From positions 122,514-186,513 of the forward strand of contig MVAQ01000016.1 in assembly GCA_014825775.1 (NCBI GenBank): DNA of 64,000 nucleotides. The letters are read 5' to 3'. Origin of the DNA: Krasilnikovozyma curviuscula (lineage: Eukaryota; Basidiomycota; Tremellomycetes; Cystofilobasidiales; Mrakiaceae). Positions 11,846 to 23,228 of this stretch are shown here, piece after piece. The position numbers and the translations under genes are program-made. Below the pieces are notes generated by a model. That model did not search any database and was not told the origin of the DNA. It saw only the letters and a list, made by a program, of their open reading frames with translations. Position 1 is the first letter of the stretch, and each line of letters starts with the position of its first letter.

Positions 11846-13929
11846 TTATTGAAGTACTACCTGTCGGAGAGTAAGTTCTATTCCAGCCCAAAACTCGTCA
11901 ATAAAAGAAGGATCGAACGCATTCGAATCATACCCGAACAAGAAAGTCAACTTTTGGCGTAAAGTGAACGCGAAGAGCAGCATACCACCTCGTCTCTGTC
12001 TTGAACCAGTTTGAATCGACTGGATCGCGATGGTCGGAAACTCTGAATGTCGGTAGAGTCCATCCAAGTTTCCAAGGAGAGAAATGCCAATGAGAGGTGC
12101 TTGTGGGACGACGACCGACTTATTCTTCGTACTCTGTTGAATCTGTTGTTGTGGTGGAAGGAACAATTGAGTCGCTGGTGGTGTTATGGGTGGAGTGAGA
12201 ATACCAAGGGGTTTCAAAGCCGCTTCAGTCTTCTTCTTCTCCATCTCGATATCATCCTTCATCCATTGGATTGCTTTGTCTCTTCTCATGAAAGCCAACT
12301 CAAGTGCTTTACCTCCGACAAAGATGCTTTTGGACGCGGCGACGGTCTGGGCTTTCGTTTGCTGAGCTCGGTGGTAGAAGGTGCTTCGAAGAGAGGCATG
12401 TGGGGTCGAAGCTGGAAGCATGAACGCTGGCAAAACCAAGTTGTCTGGAATAAAAATAGAAAGAATAAATAAAACGGTATCGTCAAATGGTCTGATTCTT
12501 CCGAAAAAGCAGTGTAGGATTCCCCTTACAGTACGAGATGCAGAGATGAAAGTATGACGGCGAGGTCCAGATGGGAGGAGGAGAGAGTAGGTGCCTTGTA
12601 GCCATAGCAGAGTAGATCATCCTACATACCAAACCATCACCCCATTGAATATCAACCCTGCTATTCCGCCCCGAGATGCAAGACCAAAGGTCCAAGACGA
12701 AACTCACAATGCGCCTTTCTCAGCAGAGATTCCTCTGCTCTTGGCATTACAGCTGTAAACCACATCCAGTAGAGCTGGAACAGCATGAGCAAGGGTAATG
12801 CCATTTGCTTTGAGAGCGGCGAGGATCTCCTTCGTTTCAGCTGTGGAGAAGGTAAGGTCCTGGGTAACAGTGAAGCGAGGTGAGGGCGGTCCGGCAGCTT
12901 TTGGGAATGTATGGGCACCCTATCGGAACCAACAAAGGTTTGACTGGCGGAAAATAAGATGAATGTAGCTGACGAAAAAGAGGGCTCACGACCAGCTCTC
13001 TCTCCGCTTCTCGTTGTACGACCTTCCCAGCGACGGTTTGCCATCTTGATCGAGGTTGAGTAACCCACTTTAAGCGATCTTCAGGTCCGAGAGGAAGGCA
13101 AAAGTCTTTATTCTTTTCCAATTCGTCGACCAGAAGGACGTTGAGGTCTATCGGTGTTACTGCTGAAAGCGAGGCGTGCACAAGGGTCCAGAAGTCATTG
13201 AGAGAATTGTGGAGAGCAAGACCGTCACCTACATGTAGATGCGAGAGCGGAGAAGTTACTTATGAGTATAGATACAGTAGGAAATTTAAACTCACCAAGG
13301 AAATGAGTCGAGAGGAGGATGATGTCTGCGTTGACGAAGCCATTGACCGATGGTTGTTCCTGCTCTCCTGGGATGATGAAATACAACTTGGAGAGAAGAT
13401 CATTGGAAAGAATTCTGTCCCCATTTAGGAATTCAGAGACGAAGTCTAAGTCCAAACAAAGAATGTCGTGCGAAGGTCACTCCAGCCGGAGAAATCAAAA
13501 CAAGCTTCCTAAAAAGTGCTCACCATCTCCGTTTATTCCTTCGACAACTTCACTCCCACCCAACGCACTTCCCACTTCAGCACCTTCAACAACGAACGAT
13601 GCTTCTGCTTCACCTTCTACCCATTCGACTCTGGCTCTCAAGAGTGGATGACGGATTCTCATGATGCCCCACAGAAGGGTCAAGTTTGACTTGAGGGACG
13701 TCAAGATTGAGGTGGAGATGAGGATACGTTGATGGAGATACCTAGTACGATTGAGAAGAGTGAGTAAGTCTGTGAACTAGGGAGTGGGGTGAAGGAAAAA
13801 AATTGTTGGGCGGAAGCAGCAAAAAAAAAAAAACAAAGGTTGAACGGTGACGCACATATCGTTGACGCCGTCCATCCTCGAGCCAAGAAAGTAAGAGAGT
13901 TCATTAGCAGAGAGTCTTCTACGTTGCAT
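11846..13929 (-). CDS. Condensation/alcohol-acetyltransferase-like acyltransferase
   Basis: This is a probable cytosolic CoA-dependent acyltransferase of the chloramphenicol-acetyltransferase/condensation fold. The ATG at 13929 gives RRRLSANELSYFLGSRMDGVNDMYLHQR, a start typical of fungal members of this group, with an intron splitting the Met codon in NDM. Exon 3 to 4 joins give STHFLGDGLALH, an HxxxDG active-site motif. Downstream are SRWQTVAGKVV, FTVTQDLTFS (the fold's mid-region) and VLPAFMLPASTPHASLR. The C-terminus contains PLIGISLLGNLDGLYRHSEFPTI and ends near FIDEFWAGIELTLRQVVL at 11846. At least six introns are needed. The acyl acceptor, such as an alcohol, sugar or lipid, is unknown. 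No NRPS or PKS neighbour is present, so it looks like a stand-alone enzyme. Confidence 0.7.
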
Positions 13930-14231
13930 GGCTAGATTGATAAAAAAGAGGGAAGAGATGGAAGAGAAGATGGGTACTCGCCCTCAGAAGCTGCGTTATT
14001 TCAGGAAAGCAGGACTGGATCTTCCGTAGGTGACCAACTATGTCTCCTTGAGAAGAACCCTGAAAACGAAGACGGGTATATCACCTCTTCCTCCACACCG
14101 ACCGTCATCCGAATACGACTAGAGTCCGATGATATTAGTGAGCGAGCGGTCGACACTGGTTTGGGGCTAGGAAACCGCTACCAAACGACAAACGAAAAGG
14201 TCAACACAGCCAAATGTAAACTGGAAGCGAA
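13930..14231. other. Intergenic region
   Basis: This is the presumed promoter of the acyltransferase gene. If the small ORF to the right is real and spliced, part of it may be that gene's last exon. Nothing else was recognised. Confidence 0.4.
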
Positions 14232-14555
14232 TCAAGGTTTTTGCACGGCAGATGCTGCACCGATAGATGTACTTCTTTTAAAGAAATTGTGTTGCCATAT
14301 CACTGAATATCCACTGAATCTATCTGCCTTTCGTCGTGCGACGATTTCAAGCATGAGGGCAGCGCCACCACTAACCTCCCGAGAGATGACAGATGCTTGA
14401 ACCCAGACAATCGTCCCACCAACGGTGACCTTGGGAGGGTGAAACTTGATGTTGTTGCGGTTTATAGCGGACGTTCTGGTCACTTTTGGAGAGTTCAAAC
14501 GACCGCGCTGGTGTTGCGAGAGCAACGGGGCAATGAAAGAGCGTGTGAGCAGCAA
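14232..14555 (-). CDS. Small hypothetical protein, possibly mitochondrial
   Basis: This is an open frame of 107 codons starting MLLTRSFIAPLLSQHQRGR. The basic, hydroxylated and acid-free N-terminus resembles a mitochondrial presequence. The following PPKVTVGGTIVWVQASVISRE could be a beta-rich segment. A good donor (gttagt) directly follows the ISRE codons. If it is used with the AG after the tttctttaaa run near 14275, the frame continues beyond 14232 with a different tail. I do not recognise the family. It sits in the same orientation between the HCNGP-like and acyltransferase genes, in space that would otherwise be unusually empty. It may be real, but a chance ORF cannot be excluded. Confidence 0.35.
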   Translation of the reverse strand: MLLTRSFIAPLLSQHQRGRLNSPKVTRTSAINRNNIKFHPPKVTVGGTIVWVQASVISREVSGGAALMLEIVARRKADRFSGYSVIWQHNFFKRSTSIGAASAVQKP

Positions 14556-14674
14556 ATCAGAGGGACCTCACAGTGCAGAGAGGAACATACCTAATTACCC
14601 TCAGATAGAGTGCTTGATGTCCAGCCTCTCCTGGATTAAAAATATCTTGCTTCTCACTCACAACCTGCTATCCT

Positions 14675-15467
14675 TCACCTCCTGCTATACGGCCCCCCTC
14701 TATCCTTCCCACTCACTCCATTATTGTAGCTACTACCGCTGTGCTTGTTTGATGATGAACTGTTACTATTGCTGCTACTGCCGACGAACCTGGATTTTAG
14801 AGACGACGACTCTGAAGATTTCTGTTCAGAGCGCTGCTTTTGTATTTCAGCTGGAGACAGAACGATCAAAAGAGCAACGGATCGATGTCAGCAAGAGTAA
14901 ACAAACACGAAATAAGAGCTGTCAGCTCACTCACCTATCCTTGTGGGGTTCCATTGCGTCTCGTCTGCCTTCCACTCCCAGATCGTCTTCTCATTGCCCT
15001 TAGTCTCGTCCTCGATATCGACAAAGTCGACCAGCTTCTTGTAGATGGTGGGATTTCTGAAAGCCTTTGATTGCATCAGTGAGTCGTTGAAGAAGATACC
15101 CTTTTCAGAGCGGAGAGAATGAAAGAGTTGGAGTTTTTGCTGAGAGAGGAAAACACAGACATATTTCACATTGTCAGTCGTCGTTCGTCAGCTCACCACG
15201 GATAAAAGAATAGATCATCTTACTAACCTGTAAAGCAGGATCTATTGTTTCAGTGTCTGTTGAAGGTACGGGCAGCTTCCACTGCTGCCCCCATTCTGTA
15301 GATTGGTCTGCTGGGATGTCGACCAGTACTGGTGGTCTGATGAGCCTCTTGAGTTTGTGGTGGTCGTCTTCTTGTTGCTGTGTGGATAGCTCTGTCGACG
15401 GAGGATCCATCGCAGCTGGGGAAAAAATCGACTTGTTGTGGTTTGAAAATCGAAGGGGAATCGGCAT
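14675..15467 (-). CDS. HCNGP/SAP30BP-like protein
   Basis: The core FFNDSLMQSKAFRNPTIYKKLVDF matches the HCNGP domain, whose animal member SAP30BP takes part in splicing and transcription control. Upstream of it is a Pro-rich linker and a PALQQKLQLFHSLRSEKG helix, and downstream an acidic WEWKADETQWNPTRI segment. A splice then joins to AEIQKQRSEQK and a Ser/Asn-rich tail ending at 14675. At least two introns are present, one ending before QKLQLF and one splitting the codon before AEIQ. The start is uncertain. The ATG at 15467 is directly preceded by an in-frame TGA, a further ATG lies at 15412, and two upstream ATGs (15543 and 15556) are in other frames. The molecular role in fungi is not established. 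Confidence 0.75.
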
Positions 15468-15599
15468 CGGGAAGAACGACGCTCAGCGTCTTGTCCTTCT
15501 CCTCTTCGACTGCATCGAACCCTCGACGACAAAAAAAAGCCATCCTCTCCCCCCATCAACACAGAGCTTCTCTCTGTATTTGAGATACCTAGGGGTCAG

Positions 15600-18543
15600 A
15601 TGCATCGAGCCCTCCGTTCTGCTTCGTCGTTAGTCACATCGAGGAGCGTGAGAAATGCCAGAGTCCACCTACATCCAACGTCATCGTATGCTGCAGCCCG
15701 TCGTTCAATAGTACCGTCAACACACCGGTTCAAATCATCATCAAGTGAGAAACCTCAGGACAACAAGAACAACGACGATTCAAAAACCAGCCAGTCCCCT
15801 CCAGCAGAGCACTCGTCGCCGTCGCCGCCAAAGTCAAAGATAAAAGAAACAGAAGAAGACCTGGCCGGTTTCTTCAAGGACACCCCAACACATGTGAAGA
15901 CCAAATCAACTGGCAGCAGTGGTACCGATTCCACTCAAAAGAAGAATGACAGCATATTTCAAGAAGCGGAAGACGCTGATCCCAAGCCGGATTCCAAGGA
16001 CAAGGACAGCAGCAGCAGCAGCTCCTCCGGTGGTAGCGGTGGAGGGAACAAGAACAACAAAAAGAAGGAAGATGACAAGCAGGCAACCGTCCTTACCCTC
16101 AACAACACCACCCTCATTTACACTGGTCTAACGTGAGTTCGATTCGGCAGACTTGGCTTCAAAGAAGAGGATAGAATGTTTGCTAAAAAAAAACTGGCAC
16201 TTTGCTGTTCTTTTCTCTTGACAGTCTCTATGGATTGTACTCTTTATTGTCCAGTGATGGAACTAACAATGCCCGAGAGATTACCTACCAGGAGTTGTAA
16301 GTAGATTTTTCGAACGCCTCTTCTCCACCTCGCAACCCAATTTAACCGGGACTGACCGCCCTTAAACAATTACACCCTTTGATATCTTTCCAAATGTTAT
16401 TCTTGTTGTATCACTACAGCCGAAATTCTCTCCTCTCCAAAGGTCTCGTCTCCAAAATCGATATTGCCGACAAAGAACGAGTACTCGTCTACGTAACCAA
16501 CTCATCCACCAACACTCTTCCATCGTCATCAGGGGGACCGTCCACAACATCTTCCTCCAAGCCCATGTACTACTTCACTATCGGCTCTCCCGACGCCTTC
16601 GAGCGACTTCTCTATGCGGCCCAAGACGAACTAGGCATCTCGCCTAGCGAGCGTATTCCGGTTCAATATGTCGAGACGGTCAACTGGGGTAGGATACTGA
16701 TGGAGTGGGGTCCACCGCTTATGCTCCTTGCTGGCTTCCTGTATATCTCCAGGAGGAGCATGATGGGAGGAATCGGCGGGGGTGGCCCTGGTGGGGCCGG
16801 AGGTGGGCCAGGCGGTATCTTCAATGTTGGAAAAAGTAAAGCCAAGCTGTTCAATGAGGAAACAGATGTTAAGGTTGCGTTCAAGGATGTCGCTGGTATG
16901 GATGAGGCTAAAGTCGTAAGTGATTCCCTTTGCGTGATTCGACAACAGGACTCAAGTAATTGCTGACATGTCGTCCCACTCTCTCAAATTAAGGAAATTA
17001 TGGAGTTTGTCAAGTTCCTTAAAGAACCAGCCAAGTTTATCAAGCTCGGAGCCAAAATCCCACGAGGCGCTGTTCTGTCAGGCCCACCGGGAACGGGTAA
17101 AACCCTTCTCGCAAAAGCGACGGCTGGTGAGGCAGGTGTGCCGTTCTTCTCTGTCTCAGGCTCAGAGTTTGTAGAGATGTTTGTTGGAGTCGGTTCCTCT
17201 CGAGTCAGAGATCTGTTCACCAATGCCAAAAAGTCCGCACCTTGCATCATCTTCATTGACGAAATCGACGCCATCGGTAAAGCTCGAGGAAAAGCTGGTG
17301 GGTTTGGTGGGAATGATGAGCGTGAATCGACTCTCAATCAACTTCTGGTCGAGATGGATGGTTTCGGCTCGACGGAGCACGTGGTCGTCCTCGCGGGTAC
17401 CAATCGACTCGACGTCCTTGACAAGGCCCTCACCCGACCGGGTCGATTCGATCGGCAGATCGCCATCGACAACCCTGATATCTCTGGAAGAAGAGAGATC
17501 TTCATGGTCCACCTCGGCCCACTCCGCCTGTCAGAGTCCCTCAAGGCGAAGGAGATCGCTGAAAAGATGGCGCTCTTGACACCTGGTTTTTCTGGTGCGG
17601 ATATCGCCAACGTGTGCAATGAAGCAGCGCTTCATGCTGCTCGAAGAGGTGGAGAGTGGGTCGAGGATAGGGATTTCGAGACCGCTGTTGAGAGAGTTAT
17701 TGTTGGCTTGGAGAGGAAGAGCAGGGTTTTGGCGCCAGAGGAGAAAATTACTGTCGCGTACCATGAAGCTGGTCATGCAGTCTGTGGTTGGTTCCTGGAA
17801 CATGCAGACCCTTTGTTGAAGGTGTCAATCATTCCGAGAGGTGTTGGGGCATTGGGTTACGCTCAGGTATGTCCTTGGACAATCACTTTCCTCAGAATGG
17901 AGATTCAAGTTGCTTTCTTCCTTCACAGTACCTCCCCAAGGAACGATTCCTTCACACAACAGAACAACTCCTGGATCGAATGTGCATGACGCTCGGCGGT
18001 CGAGTGTCCGAAGAAATCTTCTTCGGCAAAATCACGACGGGAGCCCATGACGACCTGCAAAAGGTCACCCGCATGGCGCTCTCCATCTGTACTGACTATG
18101 GAATGAACGAGGCCATCGGTCCGATATCATACAACAAAAACAGCGAAGAGTTCCAGAAACCGTTTTCTGAGAAGACGGGCGAGCTGATTGATAACGAGGT
18201 GAGGAGGATAATCAAGGAGGCCAGGCAAAGGACGACGGAGCTGTTGACCAAGCACAAGCCTGAGGTTGAGAAAGTCGCCCAGGAACTACTGAAGAAGGAG
18301 ATCTTAACTCGGTGAGTGATTCTCTTCGCAGGCCCTCCCATGAACACTAGTTGACTAAACTTGGGGTTATTCAGTGAATCTATGAGAGAGCTTCTCGGAA
18401 AGCGCCCCTTTTCGAACAACGACGAGATGGATGACTTCTTGGACACTCACAGGGTTGGGGAGCAGTCAGCGCCGATGCCCCCTCCTCCCGTTGATGCTCC
18501 TCTACCTGCTTTGATGGACGGTCGCCTGACTCAGAGGCTGTAG
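15600..18543 (+). CDS. AFG3: Mitochondrial m-AAA protease subunit (AFG3/YTA12 family)
   Basis: This is an ATP-dependent zinc metalloprotease of the mitochondrial inner membrane that degrades unassembled proteins and processes some precursors. The N-terminus ([21 protein letters not shown]) is a basic matrix presequence, followed by a charged, Ser-rich linker. Two membrane segments lie near residues 170 to 190 and 290 to 307, after which there is a Gly-rich stretch. The AAA module has Walker A GPPGTGKT (about residue 400), Walker [12 protein letters not shown] and the arginine-finger region [10 protein letters not shown]. The protease has the zinc motif HEAGH (about residue 624) and the distal [10 protein letters not shown] region. 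Total length is about 845 residues, usual for the family. About six introns are present. It could be either of the two fungal paralogues (AFG3 or YTA12/RCA1), so the symbol is provisional. It is divergent from the HCNGP-like gene with only about 130 bases between starts. Confidence 0.95.
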
Positions 18544-19459
18544 AATGGCCCGTTTGCTCGCTCAAAGGACATAAAAGCATCGGGATTTAGAGGGTGATTC
18601 TTTATATCTCGATAGTGTATCATCATCGCATCGCACCTTTCGCACACCTGTGACAGTGACAAATGAAAATCAGGCAAGCGACGCAAGCGCAGAACGAGGC
18701 TTCACTACTTGTAACGGTCTAAGAGAAAATCAAACCATCCTCTCCTACAATTTTTGAGTCGGGTTCCTCAGCTTGAATTTCTGTGCTTTTATTTCGTTTT
18801 TGCCACTGCCACGAAAAGCACCTCGCCTGGTCAGCAACGAGTGGTTTACGACGATCACTCCCAATTTATTTGGTAAGTTCTTTACTTTCTGCTTCATTTT
18901 CTTATCTCTATCAATCCTTCCATCCGTGATGTTGTTATTTATTGTCGATGATCTTAATTGATTACAATTTTTTTCCCTGATCTAACCTTTCCCCTTGCTC
19001 TATTTCCCTTTCGTTTCTTTTTTTCTCCAACTAAAACTGATTGACAACTCCTTTTCGCTGGGTGACAGGTTAAACACTTCGCTGGACTTTGGAGAACTGA
19101 ATGGTTGTCGAGTGAAGGGTTGTAAGTCCTTTTTTTTCTTCCCCTTCTCTGTTGTTTCTCTAGGCTCCCTTTCCCTGGAACGTCCCCTTCGCTGCTTTTC
19201 GCAAGCTGGGGGACATCCCTCCTCAAATGATTAAATCAATTATCTAATCTGTCAATCCCAAGACCGCTTCGGCGAATGGTTATAAACGATATGCTACCGA
19301 AGGCTTAAATCACCTCTCGGAAATGATTCTCTTGCCTGTTGCTTTGCTACTTTCTTTTAAATTCAATCCTTCTTCACTTTGAACATCCGACTGACTCTTT
19401 CTCTTCCCTATCTGTTCATGGTCAACTCCAGGTCACACTAGTCCGACCGCTTTCCCAAA
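18544..19459. other. Intergenic region with long pyrimidine-rich stretches upstream of RPB11
   Basis: About 900 bases lie between the m-AAA protease stop and RPB11. It is T/C-rich with several GT...AG pairs, so the RPB11 transcript may have a long leader with untranslated introns. No convincing ORF was found. Confidence 0.4.
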
Positions 19460-20107
19460 ATGTCGGCAGAATTTTTTTGCTCCCCAAAAAGTTCTCAAAA
19501 ACGATCTGATTCGAATCATTTTTGTTAACCACATTCAGGGTTGCAGTTTCTGCAAATGAAACCAATACACCCAACCGAACGGAGCAGTGGTGGTTGAAGG
19601 ACGACGAAGGCGAAAAGCTCTTGTCGGTCACGGAAGATACGAAGATCCCAAACGCTGCTACGATTAAAATCACAAAGCAGGATCACACCTTAGTCAATAT
19701 GATCAGAGGGTAACTTGATCTTTGTGTTGTTGTCTCTTCCAAACTGCACTTCAACTGACCACGATTATTTTTTCTCGCGTCACAGGGAATTGCTCAAAAA
19801 CGATAAAGTCCTTTTCGCTGGTTACAAAGCGCCACATCCTTTGGAAACCTATTTCCAATTAAAAATTCAAACGGTACCAGGTTCTTCACCAGTGACGGTA
19901 CTCAAAGACGCATGTATGGCGTTGATCGTCACATGCCGGACCATTCAATCTCAGTTCCACGAAGAAAAGAGGCGAGTTCAGCTCGAAACACAAGCTGGTG
20001 GTGGTGCTATATCGGGAGGTGATATAACTTATGGCGGGGCTGGTGAAGGCTTCGGGTTTGACAGTGCGAACGACAACGTTGGTTATGGTGGAGATATTGA
20101 CTTCTGA
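19460..20107 (+). CDS. RPB11: RNA polymerase II subunit RPB11 (Rpb11/L family)
   Basis: This small core subunit pairs with Rpb3 in the alpha-like heterodimer that starts polymerase II assembly. The signature [46 protein letters not shown] is unmistakable and is split by an intron after IRG (19711 to about 19785). The C-terminus carries an extra Gly/Asp-rich tail of about 40 residues (GGGAISGGDITYGG...GDIDF) that the short animal subunit lacks. The start is unclear. The coding frame is open from 19510 without an ATG, so the first exon must be spliced on. The model used here has AT at 19460 to 19461, an intron 19462 to 19538, and the G at 19539 completing ATG. An alternative uses the ATG at 19418. 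Confidence 0.88.
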
Positions 20108-20376
20108 GAATCGAAACGAGAAAAGCACCTATATTTTGTATTTTCATTATCCATTTGTTGTATCCCCGATCATTTTCTTTTCTTTGGAGGAGCTGAAAGG
20201 GAGTAGTGATTGAAATTAGCGCTGCCAGCATCGCGAAGTGGAGTTTGCACTCAAGCACTCAAGACAAAAGAGCCAGCAAACCGGATTTCCTTTCATGGAT
20301 ATCCAACGGCAGTAACACCTCTCTCAAAACAGAGAATTCCCCGTCCGATCTGGATCAGGAGGAGAACGGTTCCCAA

Positions 20377-21698
20377 ATGCCACCTCGTAGGCCAGCAACG
20401 AGGTCTTCCTCGACAGCTTCCTCGACGTCAGGTCAGACGCCTTGGGCACCAGCGCCGGACGCAGCAACGTATAGGGACCTGCTCCTATTCGAAGAACGTT
20501 TGAAGCAGAATGCTGAGATGCTGAAGGGACGGAAAAGGAAGTACGAAAGTGAGCTACAGTGTTCCCTTTTCTCCCTCGAGAAGGAGACCCAAATCCCACC
20601 CCATCAGTTTTTTGTTTCTGTCACTGACCTTTCTCATCTTGTGCATTGAAAATGATCTAGTATTCCTTACAGCACTGGTATTCTCGATATTGTATCTTGC
20701 TTACATGTCGTTGCTCCAGCCTTCTCCCGTGAGTGTCGTGCACTCGTCTCACTGGGCTTCAGCTCTTTTCCCAGTACTGTGGTTCGTTTGTGTTCTGAAG
20801 CTTGTTTACCATTGCTATAGGTCCTTTACATATATTACTTGCATCTGTCGCTGCTTCCAGTGTCATTGGTAACCTTGATGCTCTTCTTTGCGAGTGGAAT
20901 GTACGCGGAGCGCATAGGATACGCCAATAAGTAAGTCTGTCGTTCGTGCACCTCTCCAATTGATATTTCTAGCTTACACTTTCATGAATAAGATATGTTC
21001 CACATGCGAATCGTGCTTTGCGATCATTGAACATGCACCTGAACACTCGTCTCACCCCACCAACACTCGTGTCTTCCTTTGTGCCTTTCCTGGCTTACTT
21101 TGTCAAGGGATCAGAACATTCAACACGTGCATTACCAGCTGACTTAACCAAACGACAAATACCACTAAAATCAGATGCAATGCTTTCAACAGATTCATCA
21201 ATATCATCATCAGCATCGACGGCGTCGTCTTCAACAGCATCATCATCGTCACCGTTAACTCAAGCTACAGAAACGCCAATACAGGCATCATCACAACCGA
21301 TACCACTTCCACCGATACCCCCAACGACAAACCCAAGAGGAGAGCTGATATTCTCATCTCGAGTGCCTTCCAACTTCAAGGAGGGCTACGAGAAATATCG
21401 AGCAAGTTTCGAGAAGAGGCGAGAGGAACGGGAGAGAGAAGCTAGAGCTCAGCGAGGGATGTTGGGGTTCGGTAAAAAGAAAAAGATATCCTCGAGGGAG
21501 AGCACACCTCCGTTGAACTCAGCGATCACGACGAAGGAAAAAGTGGGAGGTGGTGGGAGTGGGACTGTAACGCCGACGCCGAAGCCGGCTTCTGGCGAGA
21601 TGGTAGCGTCAAACTTGAGGATTGGCAGGTCTATCAGTAGGGAAAGGAGTGTAACTGCTTCAGATGATGGATCGCCGCCCAGGATCAAAGCGGGATGA
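20377..21698 (+). CDS. SPO7: Spo7-like regulatory subunit of the Nem1-Spo7 lipin phosphatase
   Basis: This is the endoplasmic reticulum and nuclear-envelope partner of the Nem1 phosphatase, which dephosphorylates lipin (Pah1) and so controls phospholipid versus triacylglycerol synthesis. The ATG at 20377 gives a short Ser-rich start, then TYRDLLLFEERLKQNAEMLKGRKRKYE, the conserved helix before the membrane region. Exon 2 adds the first membrane segment (FLTALVFSILYLAYMSLL). Exon 3 adds the second (PVSLVTLMLFFASGMYAERIGYANK). Exon 4 starts YVPHANRALRSLNMHLN, the characteristic post-membrane motif, and continues into a long Ser/Pro-rich tail ending at 21698. The introns fall at the codon joins KYE/IF, SPV/LY and NK/YV. 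The long tail is likely to be disordered and may be phosphorylated. Confidence 0.88.
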
Positions 21699-21887
21699 TC
21701 TGAGTTTTGAATGTTAATTGGTGATACAGGAAGCGCTTTAACCTAGCGGAATAAGGCCCACTACTTCAGAAAGCTGCATCTGAGTTGCTTTTCAACTGAG
21801 AAGGAGTGAATCTTTCTGTGGCCTTGAGTGGCGATCGTTGCGCTTGACTTTGTCTCTCGACCACGACATCCCCAGCAGAAAAAAAAA

Positions 21888-23057
<1,170 letters not shown>

Positions 23058-23228
23058 ACGGCTATAATAGTTGGGTTCTCTTGTACATGTTTTCTTCTTG
23101 CAAGCCCGCCACAAAACCACGACACAAAATTGTATCGCGCACTGAAGCTTTATACAATACTTCGACAATCAATAGCAGTCCACTGTGTATTGCTCTGGTC
23201 CCAGCAGTACTCAAGTATTCCTTGAAAC

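Noticed and set aside
9145..13929. O-fucosyltransferase-like and acyltransferase genes as a secondary-metabolite or glycolipid cluster
   Set aside because: The two genes are convergent, and there is no cytochrome P450, transporter or synthase next to them. The Zn2Cys6 gene is separated by a long gap. Clustering is not supported.
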